This document shows positions 1 to 6,616 of a stretch of 8,901 nucleotides of DNA, piece after piece. The DNA lies in assembly GCA_965369325.1 (NCBI GenBank), contig CBDUQI010000229.1:1-8901 (forward strand). The letters are read 5' to 3'. The position numbers and the translations under genes are program-made. Numbering within the stretch: position 1 is the stretch's first letter; each line of letters starts with the position of its first letter. Source of the stretch: CBDUQI01 sp965369325 (lineage in GTDB: Bacteria > Pseudomonadota > Gammaproteobacteria > Steroidobacterales > JBCBZW01). The notes under the pieces were generated by a model. The model was not told the DNA's origin, did not search any database, and worked only from the letters and a program-made list of their open reading frames with translations.

Positions 1-150
1 AGTGCGATGGAGAGCATTGATGCGTACACTGATATGTTCGGATACAAGATAGCGTTCGGTCCGAATGACCACAAAGGGGTTAGCGAATCGTTGCTGTCGG
101 TGGTCGAAAACGGCCGCTGGGTGACCAAAGCGGGATCAGTTACTTACTGA
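1..150 (+). CDS. 3' end of an ABC transporter periplasmic substrate-binding protein (type I, branched-chain amino acid/amide-like)
   Basis: Only the last 49 codons are present; the frame is open from the left edge and stops with TGA at 148-150. The stretch F-G-P-N-D-H-K-G followed about 20 residues later by E-N-G-R-W-V is the usual C-terminal pattern of type I periplasmic binding proteins of the Leu/Ile/Val-binding group, where a small final strand ends in a basic and aromatic tail. Such proteins deliver amino acids, amides or urea-like solutes to an ABC permease in the inner membrane. The signal peptide, ligand-binding residues and any permease genes lie outside the window, so the substrate cannot be named. 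The next gene begins 42 bases downstream on the same strand and could be on the same transcript. The family call is fairly firm although only a fragment is visible. Confidence 0.72.
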   Translation, partial: SAMESIDAYTDMFGYKIAFGPNDHKGVSESLLSVVENGRWVTKAGSVTY

Positions 151-192
151 GAGCCTTACTGGTCCGGCGCCCGATAGATTGGGGAGCCAAGG

Positions 193-1467
193 ATGAATTA
201 TCTTACCGCGTTGCTGGCGTTTTCTGCCATCATGATTGTGTTGTCGACGCTGGCGACGGTGGTCGTCGAAGGGCTGCACAAGTTGGGCCGTAAACGCTGC
301 GCAGACTTCGAACGCATGCTGCAAAAACTCTACGATGATGCGGTGGCGCCGCGGTTGGGAGAAGCAGGCATCGCCGCCCCCAGCACCGCGCAGGCATTCG
401 CGCAGCAAATCACCCGCAACCCGGCTGTCGAGGACTCTCGCGTGGGTGTGCTCGGCAAGATACCGCTGCTGGCAAATCTGCTGGACACAGCGTTCGATAG
501 CCTTACCACCCGCCAGTTTATCGAGCAGTTTGCACAGACGGATGCGGGCAAGCGTCTGCGCCAGGAGCATGACAGCGCGTTGTCTAATATCATCGCTGAG
601 TTGGCGTACGAGTTTGAACGTTATGGCGAGGCGGCGACCGCGTATTTTGCGCGCCGCGCGACGGTGTTATCGGTATTGGTCGCTTTAGTTATGGCATTGG
701 CGCTCAATGTGGATGCGATCCAATTGTTCTCATCATTGGCGAGCGACAAGTCGCTGTCGGAGAAGGTCATCACACAGGTGGATGTGAGCCGGCTGGAGCA
801 GGCATATATCGGGCGTATCGCCGGCGCCGAAACTGCGGCTGAACAGGCGGCTGCAGTGGAGGTCTTCGAGCAGGTCATGGCCCGTTTGCGCAGTGACGCG
901 CAGCAGCTTGAGGGGTTGGGTCTGCCGATTGGTCGCTCACACTTTCCCTATTGTGCAGGGGTGAGCAGCGCGCTGGATACCCCGCCGGTGGACCCGCGCT
1001 GCGCATCGATTGAGCGGGCGTCTGAGCCGGGCACCGGGATCGCGGCGTGGCTGGCCAACGCTGTGGCGGTACTTAAGCGGGTGTTCACACAGGATGGACT
1101 GGGCTGGCTGATGTCCGCGTTTCTCGCGGGTGGCATGATTGGCTTGGGCGCACCGTTTTGGTTCAAGACCTACCGCTACATCGCCGCGTTTATCCCAGGC
1201 ATTAAACTGCCCGACAGCACGCTGGCCCGGCGCAGCAAAGGCACCCTGTCATCGGGCGAGCGCAGCCAACCGGTCGCTGACGCCGTGGTGGTGACACGCG
1301 GTAAGGCCACTCCACAGCAGACGGAGCGGCAAGTGCAGCAAACAGGCGAACCTCCCGCGGTGATGAGTGGCACGGCAGTACAGGTAAGCCCAGTCAGTGC
1401 CGGCGTGGTGATGACCGGCATGTCTGAAGCCGATCTGGTGGAGGCGTTCGAAAAATCACGTCGCTGA
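193..1467 (+). CDS. Conserved three-span membrane protein of unknown function
   Basis: This 424-residue protein has hydrophobic segments at about 4-25, 156-176 and 302-322. The start at 193 has a good Shine-Dalgarno (GGGGAG, 181-186). Basic residues after the first span (H-K-L-G-R-K-R) put 26-155 in the cytoplasm, so 177-301 would be periplasmic and the last hundred residues a cytoplasmic, probably disordered tail rich in Ser, Thr, Gln and Val. The predicted periplasmic loop holds C254 and C270, spaced for a disulfide. Three signatures recur in a widespread unnamed family of similar layout: a basic stretch leading into span 2 and ending L-N-V-D (171-174), then L-P-I-G (244-247), then G-A-P-F-W-F (319-324) at the end of span 3. 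I recognise the pattern but know of no assigned function. It follows a substrate-binding-protein gene by 42 bases; a functional link is only inferred. Confidence 0.85.
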   Translation: MNYLTALLAFSAIMIVLSTLATVVVEGLHKLGRKRCADFERMLQKLYDDAVAPRLGEAGIAAPSTAQAFAQQITRNPAVEDSRVGVLGKIPLLANLLDTAFDSLTTRQFIEQFAQTDAGKRLRQEHDSALSNIIAELAYEFERYGEAATAYFARRATVLSVLVALVMALALNVDAIQLFSSLASDKSLSEKVITQVDVSRLEQAYIGRIAGAETAAEQAAAVEVFEQVMARLRSDAQQLEGLGLPIGRSHFPYCAGVSSALDTPPVDPRCASIERASEPGTGIAAWLANAVAVLKRVFTQDGLGWLMSAFLAGGMIGLGAPFWFKTYRYIAAFIPGIKLPDSTLARRSKGTLSSGERSQPVADAVVVTRGKATPQQTERQVQQTGEPPAVMSGTAVQVSPVSAGVVMTGMSEADLVEAFEKSRR

Positions 1468-1512
1468 TCCGCTTGTCGTAAGGATTTGAATCGCACCGCG
1501 TGGTCCTCGGGG

Positions 1513-2034
1513 CTACTCGAGTGCTGAGCCGTCGTGCGAGTAGATCACCCAGATTTTGGTATAGCCTTCTGTCTCCCACACACCGGTCCATTCTTTGGGA
1601 ATGGTGACGGCTTCGCCCGCGCCAATCTGCTGACGGGTGCCATCGGCGGAGGTAAGGGTGACGCCGCCTTCCAGGAAATACATAAACTCATCCACCCCGT
1701 ACGGTTCGGTGATGTCGTAGCGGACTTTTTCCGAGCGGTACATGCCCGATGCGAACTTTCCGTCACTGCTGAGCAATGAGGTGACATCCAGTGTGGTGTT
1801 ACCGTGTTCGGTCGTTTCAATCATGTCGGGCCGCTGAAATATTGCGCCAGCAATGTCGGCGCTGTTCATCTTAGCTGCTCGCACGGTGGTGTCGTCCTGT
1901 GCTCGCACGCAGCCACCCAGCATCAGCACCGTGGCAAACACGCCCAGCGCCGCGCGCCGCAGCGGCTCGCCCGAGCCATTCGCCTCGCTCTCGGCGCCGC
2001 AAATGCCCCCGGCAATCCGTTGATAAAAGCTCAT
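1513..2034 (-). CDS. Cupin-domain lipoprotein (Cupin_3/DUF861-like)
   Basis: The 173-residue product starts at the ATG at 2034, chosen because GAGAGGG lies 7 bases upstream; a longer frame to 2085 would add 17 residues and run into the preceding gene. A hydrophobic segment after R26-R27 ends in L-G-G-C with the candidate lipidated cysteine at 42; the next residue is Val, not Asp, so outer-membrane sorting would be expected if it is lipidated. The N-terminal 25 residues before the hydrophobic segment are unusually long for a lipoprotein. Residues 95-165 form a single small cupin barrel: D115-E-F-M-Y-F-L-E122-G-G, D131-G, G138-A-G-E-A-V-T-I-P146, then W149-T-G-V-W-E. No histidine of the classic metal-binding cupin motif is present, as in many Cupin_3 members, some of which act on ureidoglycine-type compounds. 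The specific role is unknown. It is the downstream gene of a pair with the MBL-like gene, 25 bases away. Confidence 0.83.
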   Translation of the reverse strand: MSFYQRIAGGICGAESEANGSGEPLRRAALGVFATVLMLGGCVRAQDDTTVRAAKMNSADIAGAIFQRPDMIETTEHGNTTLDVTSLLSSDGKFASGMYRSEKVRYDITEPYGVDEFMYFLEGGVTLTSADGTRQQIGAGEAVTIPKEWTGVWETEGYTKIWVIYSHDGSALE

Positions 2035-2041
2035 CAAAATA

Positions 2042-2048
2042 CCCTCTC
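2042..2048 (-). promoter_or_regulatory. Ribosome binding site that sets the start of the cupin gene
   Basis: GAGAGGG on the minus strand lies 7 bases before the ATG at 2034. No comparable site precedes the in-frame codon at 2085, so the shorter protein is preferred. Confidence 0.7.
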
Positions 2049-2059
2049 GGTTCTGTGTT

Positions 2060-2776
2060 TTATTCCACTGCGAATGCCCGGTCAACCGCCCGCGTCACGG
2101 CGGCATGTGCGCCGCCCTTAAGCAGGCTCCCGTGCGCGGCGAGAAAGTTCTCAAACTCCCATTGCAGTAGACGCCGGAAGTCTGCCTCCATTAACTGCGC
2201 GTTCTGCATCATACCCTTCAACCACAGGGGGCCCACCAGAGTAGTTTTCGGAAACCCGATCCGCGGCATGATCCTGCGCGCCAGCCAGGTGTTGTGCTTA
2301 TAGTCGCCGTAGTGTTGCAGAGCATCACAGGTTAATAGTAACCCGCCCTCACGCTGCAGCAGCACGGCCGCTTCGGGCTGCTTGGTGTGTTGGAAGCAAA
2401 ATAGGTCGGCATCTGGAAACGGCAGTGCGTCGGATTCCTGCAATACTCGGTCTGCCTGCGGTTCGGGATAGGCACGTGACTGGCCAGTTGTCCAAAGCTC
2501 GGCGTCGTAGTGAGTTTTGTAGTAGGGGTCATCCAGCCCGTGAAAACAGCCGGTGCGCAATACTCTGCTCACCTTGCCGAGTGATTTCAGCTGCTGCTCA
2601 CCGGCCTCGTCCAGACGCATCGAATTTATCAGGGTCAGCTCGCCTGCGTGACGTACCACCACCATATTGCGGGTGATACGCATGAGCGGGTTCATTTTGA
2701 TGCTGCCGCGGACCATAAAGACGTCTGGCATTATCTCCGTGATCGGATCGTGTGGGTAGGCGGGTGCATAGGTCAT
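2060..2776 (-). CDS. Metallo-beta-lactamase-fold-like protein (DUF4336-like)
   Basis: The 238-residue protein begins at the ATG at 2776, supported by CGGAGA about 5 bases upstream; the 34 extra in-frame residues further upstream are basic and low in conservation signals. It opens with I-x-P-D-V-F-M-V-R-G, then M-R-I-T-R-N-M-V-V-V-R and E-L-T-L-I-N-S (46-52), and an L-G-K-V strand: the order of an MBL fold such as DUF4336. The metal site looks incomplete. In place of H-x-H-x-D-H there is H79-G-L-D82-D83 and later H89; H130, D151 (in L-L-T-C-D) and H215 (in A-A-H-G) could fill the remaining ligand positions. It may be a weakly metallated hydrolase or a binding protein. There is no signal peptide or membrane span, so it should be cytoplasmic. 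It is transcribed just ahead of the cupin lipoprotein and after the LytTR regulator, which is 155 bases upstream. The exact family is less certain than the fold. Confidence 0.75.
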   Translation of the reverse strand: MTYAPAYPHDPITEIMPDVFMVRGSIKMNPLMRITRNMVVVRHAGELTLINSMRLDEAGEQQLKSLGKVSRVLRTGCFHGLDDPYYKTHYDAELWTTGQSRAYPEPQADRVLQESDALPFPDADLFCFQHTKQPEAAVLLQREGGLLLTCDALQHYGDYKHNTWLARRIMPRIGFPKTTLVGPLWLKGMMQNAQLMEADFRRLLQWEFENFLAAHGSLLKGGAHAAVTRAVDRAFAVE

Positions 2777-2931
2777 GAGTGTCTCCGAGCAACTACCGGG
2801 ACGGAGTGTTGATATTGACAACAATTCGCGCTTGCCACCAGCCGTGCGGCGTACGATTCGCCGGACAGTGCGTCGCAAAGCTGCACACGCTTTGCCGGCG
2901 CGTGGCTGACAGTGCGCGTGCTGAGGTTTGG
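2777..2931 (-). promoter_or_regulatory. Probable promoter region of the MBL-like/cupin pair
   Basis: This 155-base gap follows the LytTR gene stop and precedes the MBL-like start. A good -35-like hexamer, TTGTCA (minus strand, near 2815-2820), has no convincing -10 at the right distance. The nine bases GACAGTGCG (plus strand) occur twice, at 2864-2872 and 2908-2916, 44 bases apart in the same orientation. That is the sort of spacing a dimeric or tandem regulator could use, but it may be chance. No typical U-tract terminator is seen after the LytTR gene. Confidence 0.35.
2782..2787 (-). promoter_or_regulatory. Ribosome binding site that sets the start of the MBL-like gene
   Basis: CGGAGA on the minus strand is 5 bases before the ATG at 2776 and selects this start over the upstream in-frame ATG at 2878. 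Confidence 0.65.
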
Positions 2932-3756
2932 CTAGACTCTGCCGGTGTGGTGCAGAACCTCGGCCAGGGCCTGTCTGCCGTTGCGACTACAGGTGATCTT
3001 TGCACCACTAATCATGTGCAGTTGCATGCCATCCGTACGCTGCAGGCGCTTCAGGTTAATGATTGCTCGGCGATGCACGCGCACAAATTGGCGGCTGTCC
3101 AGCTCGCTCTGGAGTGCTTTTAGCGTGACGCGGGCGCGCACCTGTAGTGGGCCGGCATGCGCAATGACGTAGTTGTCGTCGCTTTGTATCCAGTCAATCT
3201 GACTGACCATAAGCGTGTGGCGTTCGCCATCGCATTTACCGCTCAGGTGTTGCCGCAGTGGGCTCGGGCGTTCAAGCCGCCCGCCCTGGGATGCTGCACT
3301 GGCGCGCTCAAGCAGGGTGCTCCATGCGAGCGCGATGGCAAAGTACACCAGAATTTCGAAGTGAAACCACTTAAGCGCCTGTCCGGTGAACATATGCAGC
3401 AAATTGTGACTGCCAATCCGGCCCGGAAAACACAGCGCCATCGATGCGAGGATAATCCAAAGGTGTAACAACCCAGCCACCACAGCAACGCTGCCATGCA
3501 ACAACACGGCACGTCGGGTAAACGGCGTGAGCGGTGTACGCATGCACCAGCGCCCGATCGCCAGCGAAAAGAAAAACCAGGGATAGAAGATGAGCGCTGC
3601 CTGCGCGATGTGCGCGGACGGCACAAAACGCCACCCCGCGTTTCGCACCATAAACCAGTCCTGTGCCAGTTCCATCAACGCGAACACGGTCCATAGTGCA
3701 AAGAATCCGGCCGCCGGCTTGCGCCAGTCGAGCGATTGAGCGATCACCTTATCCAT
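2932..3756 (-). CDS. Membrane-anchored LytTR-family transcriptional regulator
   Basis: The 274-residue protein has four hydrophobic segments at about 14-33, 50-68, 83-107 and 132-150, then a linker and a LytTR DNA-binding domain at about 172-270. The domain is clear from I187-x-W-I-x-S-x-D194-N-Y-V, V210-T-L-K-x-L and F224-V-R-V-H-R-R-x-I-I-N-L, the standard LytTR core. There is no receiver domain and no kinase partner nearby, so it is a one-component membrane regulator that presumably senses through its four-span module, by analogy with other membrane-bound LytTR proteins; the signal is unknown. Its own ATG at 3756 has only a weak ribosome site. It is divergent from the YHS-domain gene and upstream, in the same direction, of the MBL-like and cupin genes. 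LytTR genes often regulate neighbours, so these are the natural target candidates. Confidence 0.88.
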   Translation of the reverse strand: MDKVIAQSLDWRKPAAGFFALWTVFALMELAQDWFMVRNAGWRFVPSAHIAQAALIFYPWFFFSLAIGRWCMRTPLTPFTRRAVLLHGSVAVVAGLLHLWIILASMALCFPGRIGSHNLLHMFTGQALKWFHFEILVYFAIALAWSTLLERASAASQGGRLERPSPLRQHLSGKCDGERHTLMVSQIDWIQSDDNYVIAHAGPLQVRARVTLKALQSELDSRQFVRVHRRAIINLKRLQRTDGMQLHMISGAKITCSRNGRQALAEVLHHTGRV

Positions 3757-3890
3757 ACCGCACCGTTTTTTACCTTCTCAGCTCCCAGAGGTGAGCGTTT
3801 ACCCCTGCCTGCGGGCGATTCACCCCGCCCAGTGGTCTGCGTTGCATCGCGCACATGTAATGACCTGATTGCACGACCACGGAGATTCTC
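3757..3890. promoter_or_regulatory. Divergent intergenic region between the LytTR and YHS genes
   Basis: All promoter elements for the regulator (leftward) and the exported YHS protein (rightward) should lie in these 134 bases unless transcripts start further away. Rightward, TGTAAT at 3856-3861 matches five of six bases of a sigma-70 -10 box, with TGGTCT 17 bases upstream as a poor -35. TTTACC occurs twice (3769-3774 and 3798-3803). A 5-bp hairpin GGGCG/CGCCC spans 3813-3830. No classic LytTR tandem site with 12-13-base spacing is evident. Confidence 0.4.
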
Positions 3891-4487
3891 ATGCGAAACA
3901 CAATAGTCATTGCTCTCATCAGCGCATTGCTGCTGGCCTCGGCGTTATTTGCTCAGGCGGGCACCCCGCGCCCGATGGCTGATCTGATACGTATCGGCTC
4001 GAGCGGCGCTGCACTGGATGGCTACTCCCCCGTATCTTACTTCACCAAAGGCCGGGCGGAACAAGGCGTGCCGGAATTCGCGATAGATCACGAAGGCGTG
4101 ACGTACTGGCTGACCGATGCTGGGCAAGTAGCGCAGTTTACCAACAACCCGCAAGCGTACCTGCCGGCACACGGTGGATGGTGCTCGCTGATGCTCACCG
4201 GGTCCGGCAATATGACCCCGGCCAACCCGGAGTCGTTCAAGATTGTGCAGGACCGCCTGCTTTTGTTCTGGAGTGGCGACTTCAAGGGCCAGCCGGTGAG
4301 CGGTTTGCGCAATTGGGAGTCTAAGTTCGACGGTCCAACGGGCGAGGCGAAGCTGCTGCGTAAAGCCGACCGCACCTGGCAGGCACTATTGGCCGGAAAA
4401 AAACGCGAGCAGGTGTTGTTCTTTAATCCGGGCGATCTGGACCGGGTCAACCCGAACCGGCGGACCGCCGGCAAAAAGCAGTACTAG
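3891..4487 (+). CDS. Exported YHS-domain protein
   Basis: The 198-residue product starts at 3891 behind GGAG (3881-3884). Residues 1-23 form a Sec-type signal peptide with a hydrophobic core and a probable cut after A-Q-A, so the mature protein is periplasmic. A YHS-type domain fills about 38-125: A-L-D-G-Y-S-P-V-S-Y-F (41-51), E-G-V-T-Y-W (68-73), F-T-N-N-P-Q-A-Y-L-P (83-92), H-G-G-W-C (94-98), then a later F-K-I-V-Q-D-R-L-L-L-F segment. The Tyr-His-Ser-type domain is often linked to metal handling; here a single Cys (C98) and a His (H94) are the visible candidates, and no metal can be assigned. The remaining 70 residues are polar and basic, with no named domain. It stands alone on the plus strand, divergent from the LytTR regulator and convergent with the PNPOx-fold gene, whose stop is only 16 bases away. 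Confidence 0.85.
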   Translation: MRNTIVIALISALLLASALFAQAGTPRPMADLIRIGSSGAALDGYSPVSYFTKGRAEQGVPEFAIDHEGVTYWLTDAGQVAQFTNNPQAYLPAHGGWCSLMLTGSGNMTPANPESFKIVQDRLLLFWSGDFKGQPVSGLRNWESKFDGPTGEAKLLRKADRTWQALLAGKKREQVLFFNPGDLDRVNPNRRTAGKKQY

Positions 4488-4503
4488 CGCGGTGCACTAG
4501 CCG

Positions 4504-5094
4504 CTAGAACTCAGACGGCTTGTCGGTGGCCAGCGCCGCGGCCTCTCGCGGCGTGAGTGCCGGCAACCCATCTGTACTGGCCAGGTTTTTGTTCATCCGA
4601 TACTCCGCCATGCCCGCGTCGCCGCGTTCGTTGGCGTATTTGGTCAGCGCTGTACGCTGGCCGCGATAGGTGTACTCGGGCACCCCAAAGCCACAGGAAT
4701 CGGCAATACGCTCTACATACAGACGCACGATGGAGCGAACGCCTGTGAGGTCCTGGTTGAAGTGCGTGGTAAGCGGATGGAACTGCGGATCGTCGGTAGG
4801 GATGACTTCGCCGCGCCCGTAAAAACGGTAGATTCTGGGCGGACCTTCGAACGCACACAGCATGATGAGCAGGCGCCCATTCTCGCGTATGTGAGCGATG
4901 GTCTCGGCGCCACTTCCGGTGTACTCCAGATATATCAGCGTGTGCGGATCGAGTACTCTCAAAGTATCCAGGCCTTTGGGCGAGCAATTGATCAAGCCGG
5001 TACTAGCCAGTGGGGCGGTGGCTACAAAGAACATGTGCTGGCGCTCGATCCAGCGTTGTATTTTGTCGTCGATGGCCTCGTACGTCTTGCCCAT
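4504..5094 (-). CDS. Pyridoxamine 5'-phosphate oxidase-fold (FMN-binding) protein
   Basis: The 196-residue protein starts at the ATG at 5094, chosen because GGAGG lies 4 bases upstream; a longer frame to 5151 would overlap the preceding symporter gene. It has the split-barrel signature of a conserved PNPOx-like family: M21-F-F-V-A-T-A-P, then I-N-C-S-P-K-G-L-D-T-L-R (35-46), Y58-T-G-S-G-A-E-T-I-A-H-I-R-E-N-G-R (58-74), M-L-C-A-F-E-G-P-P-R-I-Y-R (78-90) and F-Y-G-R-G. Members usually bind a flavin and are of poorly known substrate range, so no reaction is assigned. There is no signal peptide, so it is probably cytoplasmic. It follows the symporter gene with a 10-base gap and should be translated from the same transcript. 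Nothing here ties the protein to the symporter's solute except that arrangement. Confidence 0.86.
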   Translation of the reverse strand: MGKTYEAIDDKIQRWIERQHMFFVATAPLASTGLINCSPKGLDTLRVLDPHTLIYLEYTGSGAETIAHIRENGRLLIMLCAFEGPPRIYRFYGRGEVIPTDDPQFHPLTTHFNQDLTGVRSIVRLYVERIADSCGFGVPEYTYRGQRTALTKYANERGDAGMAEYRMNKNLASTDGLPALTPREAAALATDKPSEF

Positions 5095-5098
5095 AGCG

Positions 5099-5103
5099 CC
5101 TCC
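5099..5103 (-). promoter_or_regulatory. Ribosome binding site that sets the start of the PNPOx-fold gene
   Basis: GGAGG on the minus strand, 4 bases before the ATG at 5094, lies in the 10-base gap after the symporter stop. This favours the short start and tight coupling of the two genes. Confidence 0.7.
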
Positions 5104-5104
5104 G

Positions 5105-6580
5105 TTAGTGGGGAGCAGTAAGTGGGCCCTGACGCGGCCCAAAGAACACAATGGCCAGTGCGGGTAACCAGGGAATTAGACGTTCAAACGGGTCGCCCGG
5201 CAACTTGCCCAGTTGCACCAGCCAACCCGCCTGCTCCCCGGCCGCCAGCGTGGTGCCGCCGGCCGCGTAGAACAATACAGTGAGGCCGAAACCGCTCACC
5301 ATGGCGGCCAGCCGCGCGCTGCCCGCCGGTTCCAGCCCAGCCACACGTGCAAGCACGATCGGCCCGAACGCTGCGCCGAGTGCTGACCACGCAAATAGCA
5401 CGCGATTAAAAATTGAATCCGGCAGGTTCAGCGCCAAGACGACCGCCAGTGCGGTGATCCCTGTCATCACAATACGTGAGACCATCAGCTCTCGCCCTGG
5501 TAGTCTGCGGGCAATGCCCATGTCGTGAGCGACGGCTGCGGAGGCCGCGAGTAGTACGGAGTCCACCGTTGACATCACCGCGGAGAGTACCGCGGCGATA
5601 ATAATGCCGGCGAAGACCGGAGGTAGAAATTGCGCGGCGGCGACGTAGAACAGTTGTTCTCCGTCACCGGGTTCTAGTGCTGCGCTGCGGGCGGACAGTG
5701 CCAGTGTGGTCATGCCGATGTACACCAGCACGCCCCAAGTCATCGCAATCGCAAACCCCTGCTTGCGCTCGCGCTCCCCGCGTACGGCCATCAGACGACT
5801 GAGCAGATGCGGTTGCCCAAGCGTGCCCAGGCCGATGGAGGCCAACCCCAGCATCAGCCCCATCAGCACCATGCCGCCGTGGCCTCCAGACCAGCTCATA
5901 AACTGCACGTGTTGAGGTTGGTTGAGGCCGGCCAGCACCTCACCCGGTCCGCCTGCGGCCACCACCGCGAAGGCCGGCACGATAAGAGCCGCCAGTACCA
6001 TCACGACACCTTGCAGCGTGTCGGTGAGGCTGACCGCCCAGAATCCTCCCAGCAGGCAGTACGCCAGGATAATCAGTGCGCCAAGCATCACGCTGCCCGC
6101 ATAGCTCATGTCGAAGTTAGCGGTGAAGGCGCGGGCGGCCGCATCAAATTGCGCGGCAATGTAGAACACAAAGCAGAAAATAATCAGCAGTGCGGCAATG
6201 CCGTTGATGCTGGCTCGCTGCCAGCCATGCGTGTTGGCGCTCAGAAAATCGCTCGGCGTGATCCAGCCCTGCTCCAGTGACTCAGCTCGCAGCCGTGGTC
6301 CAAGCACCAGCCATACCACGATGTAGCCCGCCCAGATGCCTGGCACCATCCACAGAGCCGACAGCCCCGCGGCGAACACAAAGCCACTGAAACCCAGCAG
6401 CAGCCAGGCCGAAGAGGTGCTGGCGGCGTAGGACAATCCGGCGACCCACGGCCCAAGCCCACGGCCGGCGAGGAAGAAGTCGGTTTGGTTGTGTGTGCGC
6501 CGGGAGGCCCACAAACCGATGCCGATAAGTGTCACCTTGTAGATAAGCAAGGTGATAAGAATGACGGTGCTCTGCTGCAT
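5105..6580 (-). CDS. Sodium/solute symporter, PutP-like (SSS family)
   Basis: The 491-residue protein has about 13 hydrophobic spans, the size and layout of sodium:solute symporters, inner-membrane carriers that use the sodium gradient to import amino acids or other small solutes. The closest recognisable group is sodium/proline symport: G-R-G-L-G-P-W (39-45), W-A-V-S-L-T-D187-T-L-Q, G-L-G-T-L-G-Q-P-H (251-259) followed by L-L-S-R-L-M-A, and V-M-S337-T338 in the span equivalent to PutP TM8. Residue 55, which is the essential Asp in E. coli PutP, is Thr here within A-A-S-T-S-S-A-W; M56 is Ser. Either coupling ion or substrate may therefore differ, and proline should not be assumed. A stop codon lies four codons before the ATG at 6580, so that start is the most upstream possible although its ribosome site is poor. 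It is followed by the PNPOx-fold gene after 10 bases. Confidence 0.9.
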   Translation of the reverse strand: MQQSTVILITLLIYKVTLIGIGLWASRRTHNQTDFFLAGRGLGPWVAGLSYAASTSSAWLLLGFSGFVFAAGLSALWMVPGIWAGYIVVWLVLGPRLRAESLEQGWITPSDFLSANTHGWQRASINGIAALLIIFCFVFYIAAQFDAAARAFTANFDMSYAGSVMLGALIILAYCLLGGFWAVSLTDTLQGVVMVLAALIVPAFAVVAAGGPGEVLAGLNQPQHVQFMSWSGGHGGMVLMGLMLGLASIGLGTLGQPHLLSRLMAVRGERERKQGFAIAMTWGVLVYIGMTTLALSARSAALEPGDGEQLFYVAAAQFLPPVFAGIIIAAVLSAVMSTVDSVLLAASAAVAHDMGIARRLPGRELMVSRIVMTGITALAVVLALNLPDSIFNRVLFAWSALGAAFGPIVLARVAGLEPAGSARLAAMVSGFGLTVLFYAAGGTTLAAGEQAGWLVQLGKLPGDPFERLIPWLPALAIVFFGPRQGPLTAPH

Positions 6581-6616
6581 CGGGGCAATCTACCACGGAA
6601 TGATCGGTGGGTAGAG

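Noticed and set aside
136..593. Minus-strand frames of 144 and 87 codons opposite the first membrane gene
   Set aside because: They overlap the conserved three-span gene, have no ribosome site of note and show Arg/Cys-rich shadow composition.
1804..2303. Two overlapping plus-strand frames across the cupin and MBL-like genes
   Set aside because: Both are antisense to genes with clear domains and good ribosome sites, and the translations are Arg/Pro/Ser-rich without family features.
3792..3799. A single half-site on the minus strand resembling the YehT LytTR motif (seven of eight bases)
   Set aside because: LytTR proteins normally need two direct copies 12-13 bases apart; no second copy is present at either side.
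4485..4502. Imperfect inverted repeat (TAGCG...CGCTA-like) between the convergent YHS and PNPOx genes
   Set aside because: The stem needs a two-base bulge and there is no T-tract on either strand, so a bidirectional terminator cannot be supported.
5807..6280. Long plus-strand reading frame of 157 codons opposite the symporter gene
   Set aside because: It lies wholly antisense to a well-supported membrane protein gene; its His, Gln and Arg rich translation is typical of a GC-rich shadow frame and it has no domain signature.
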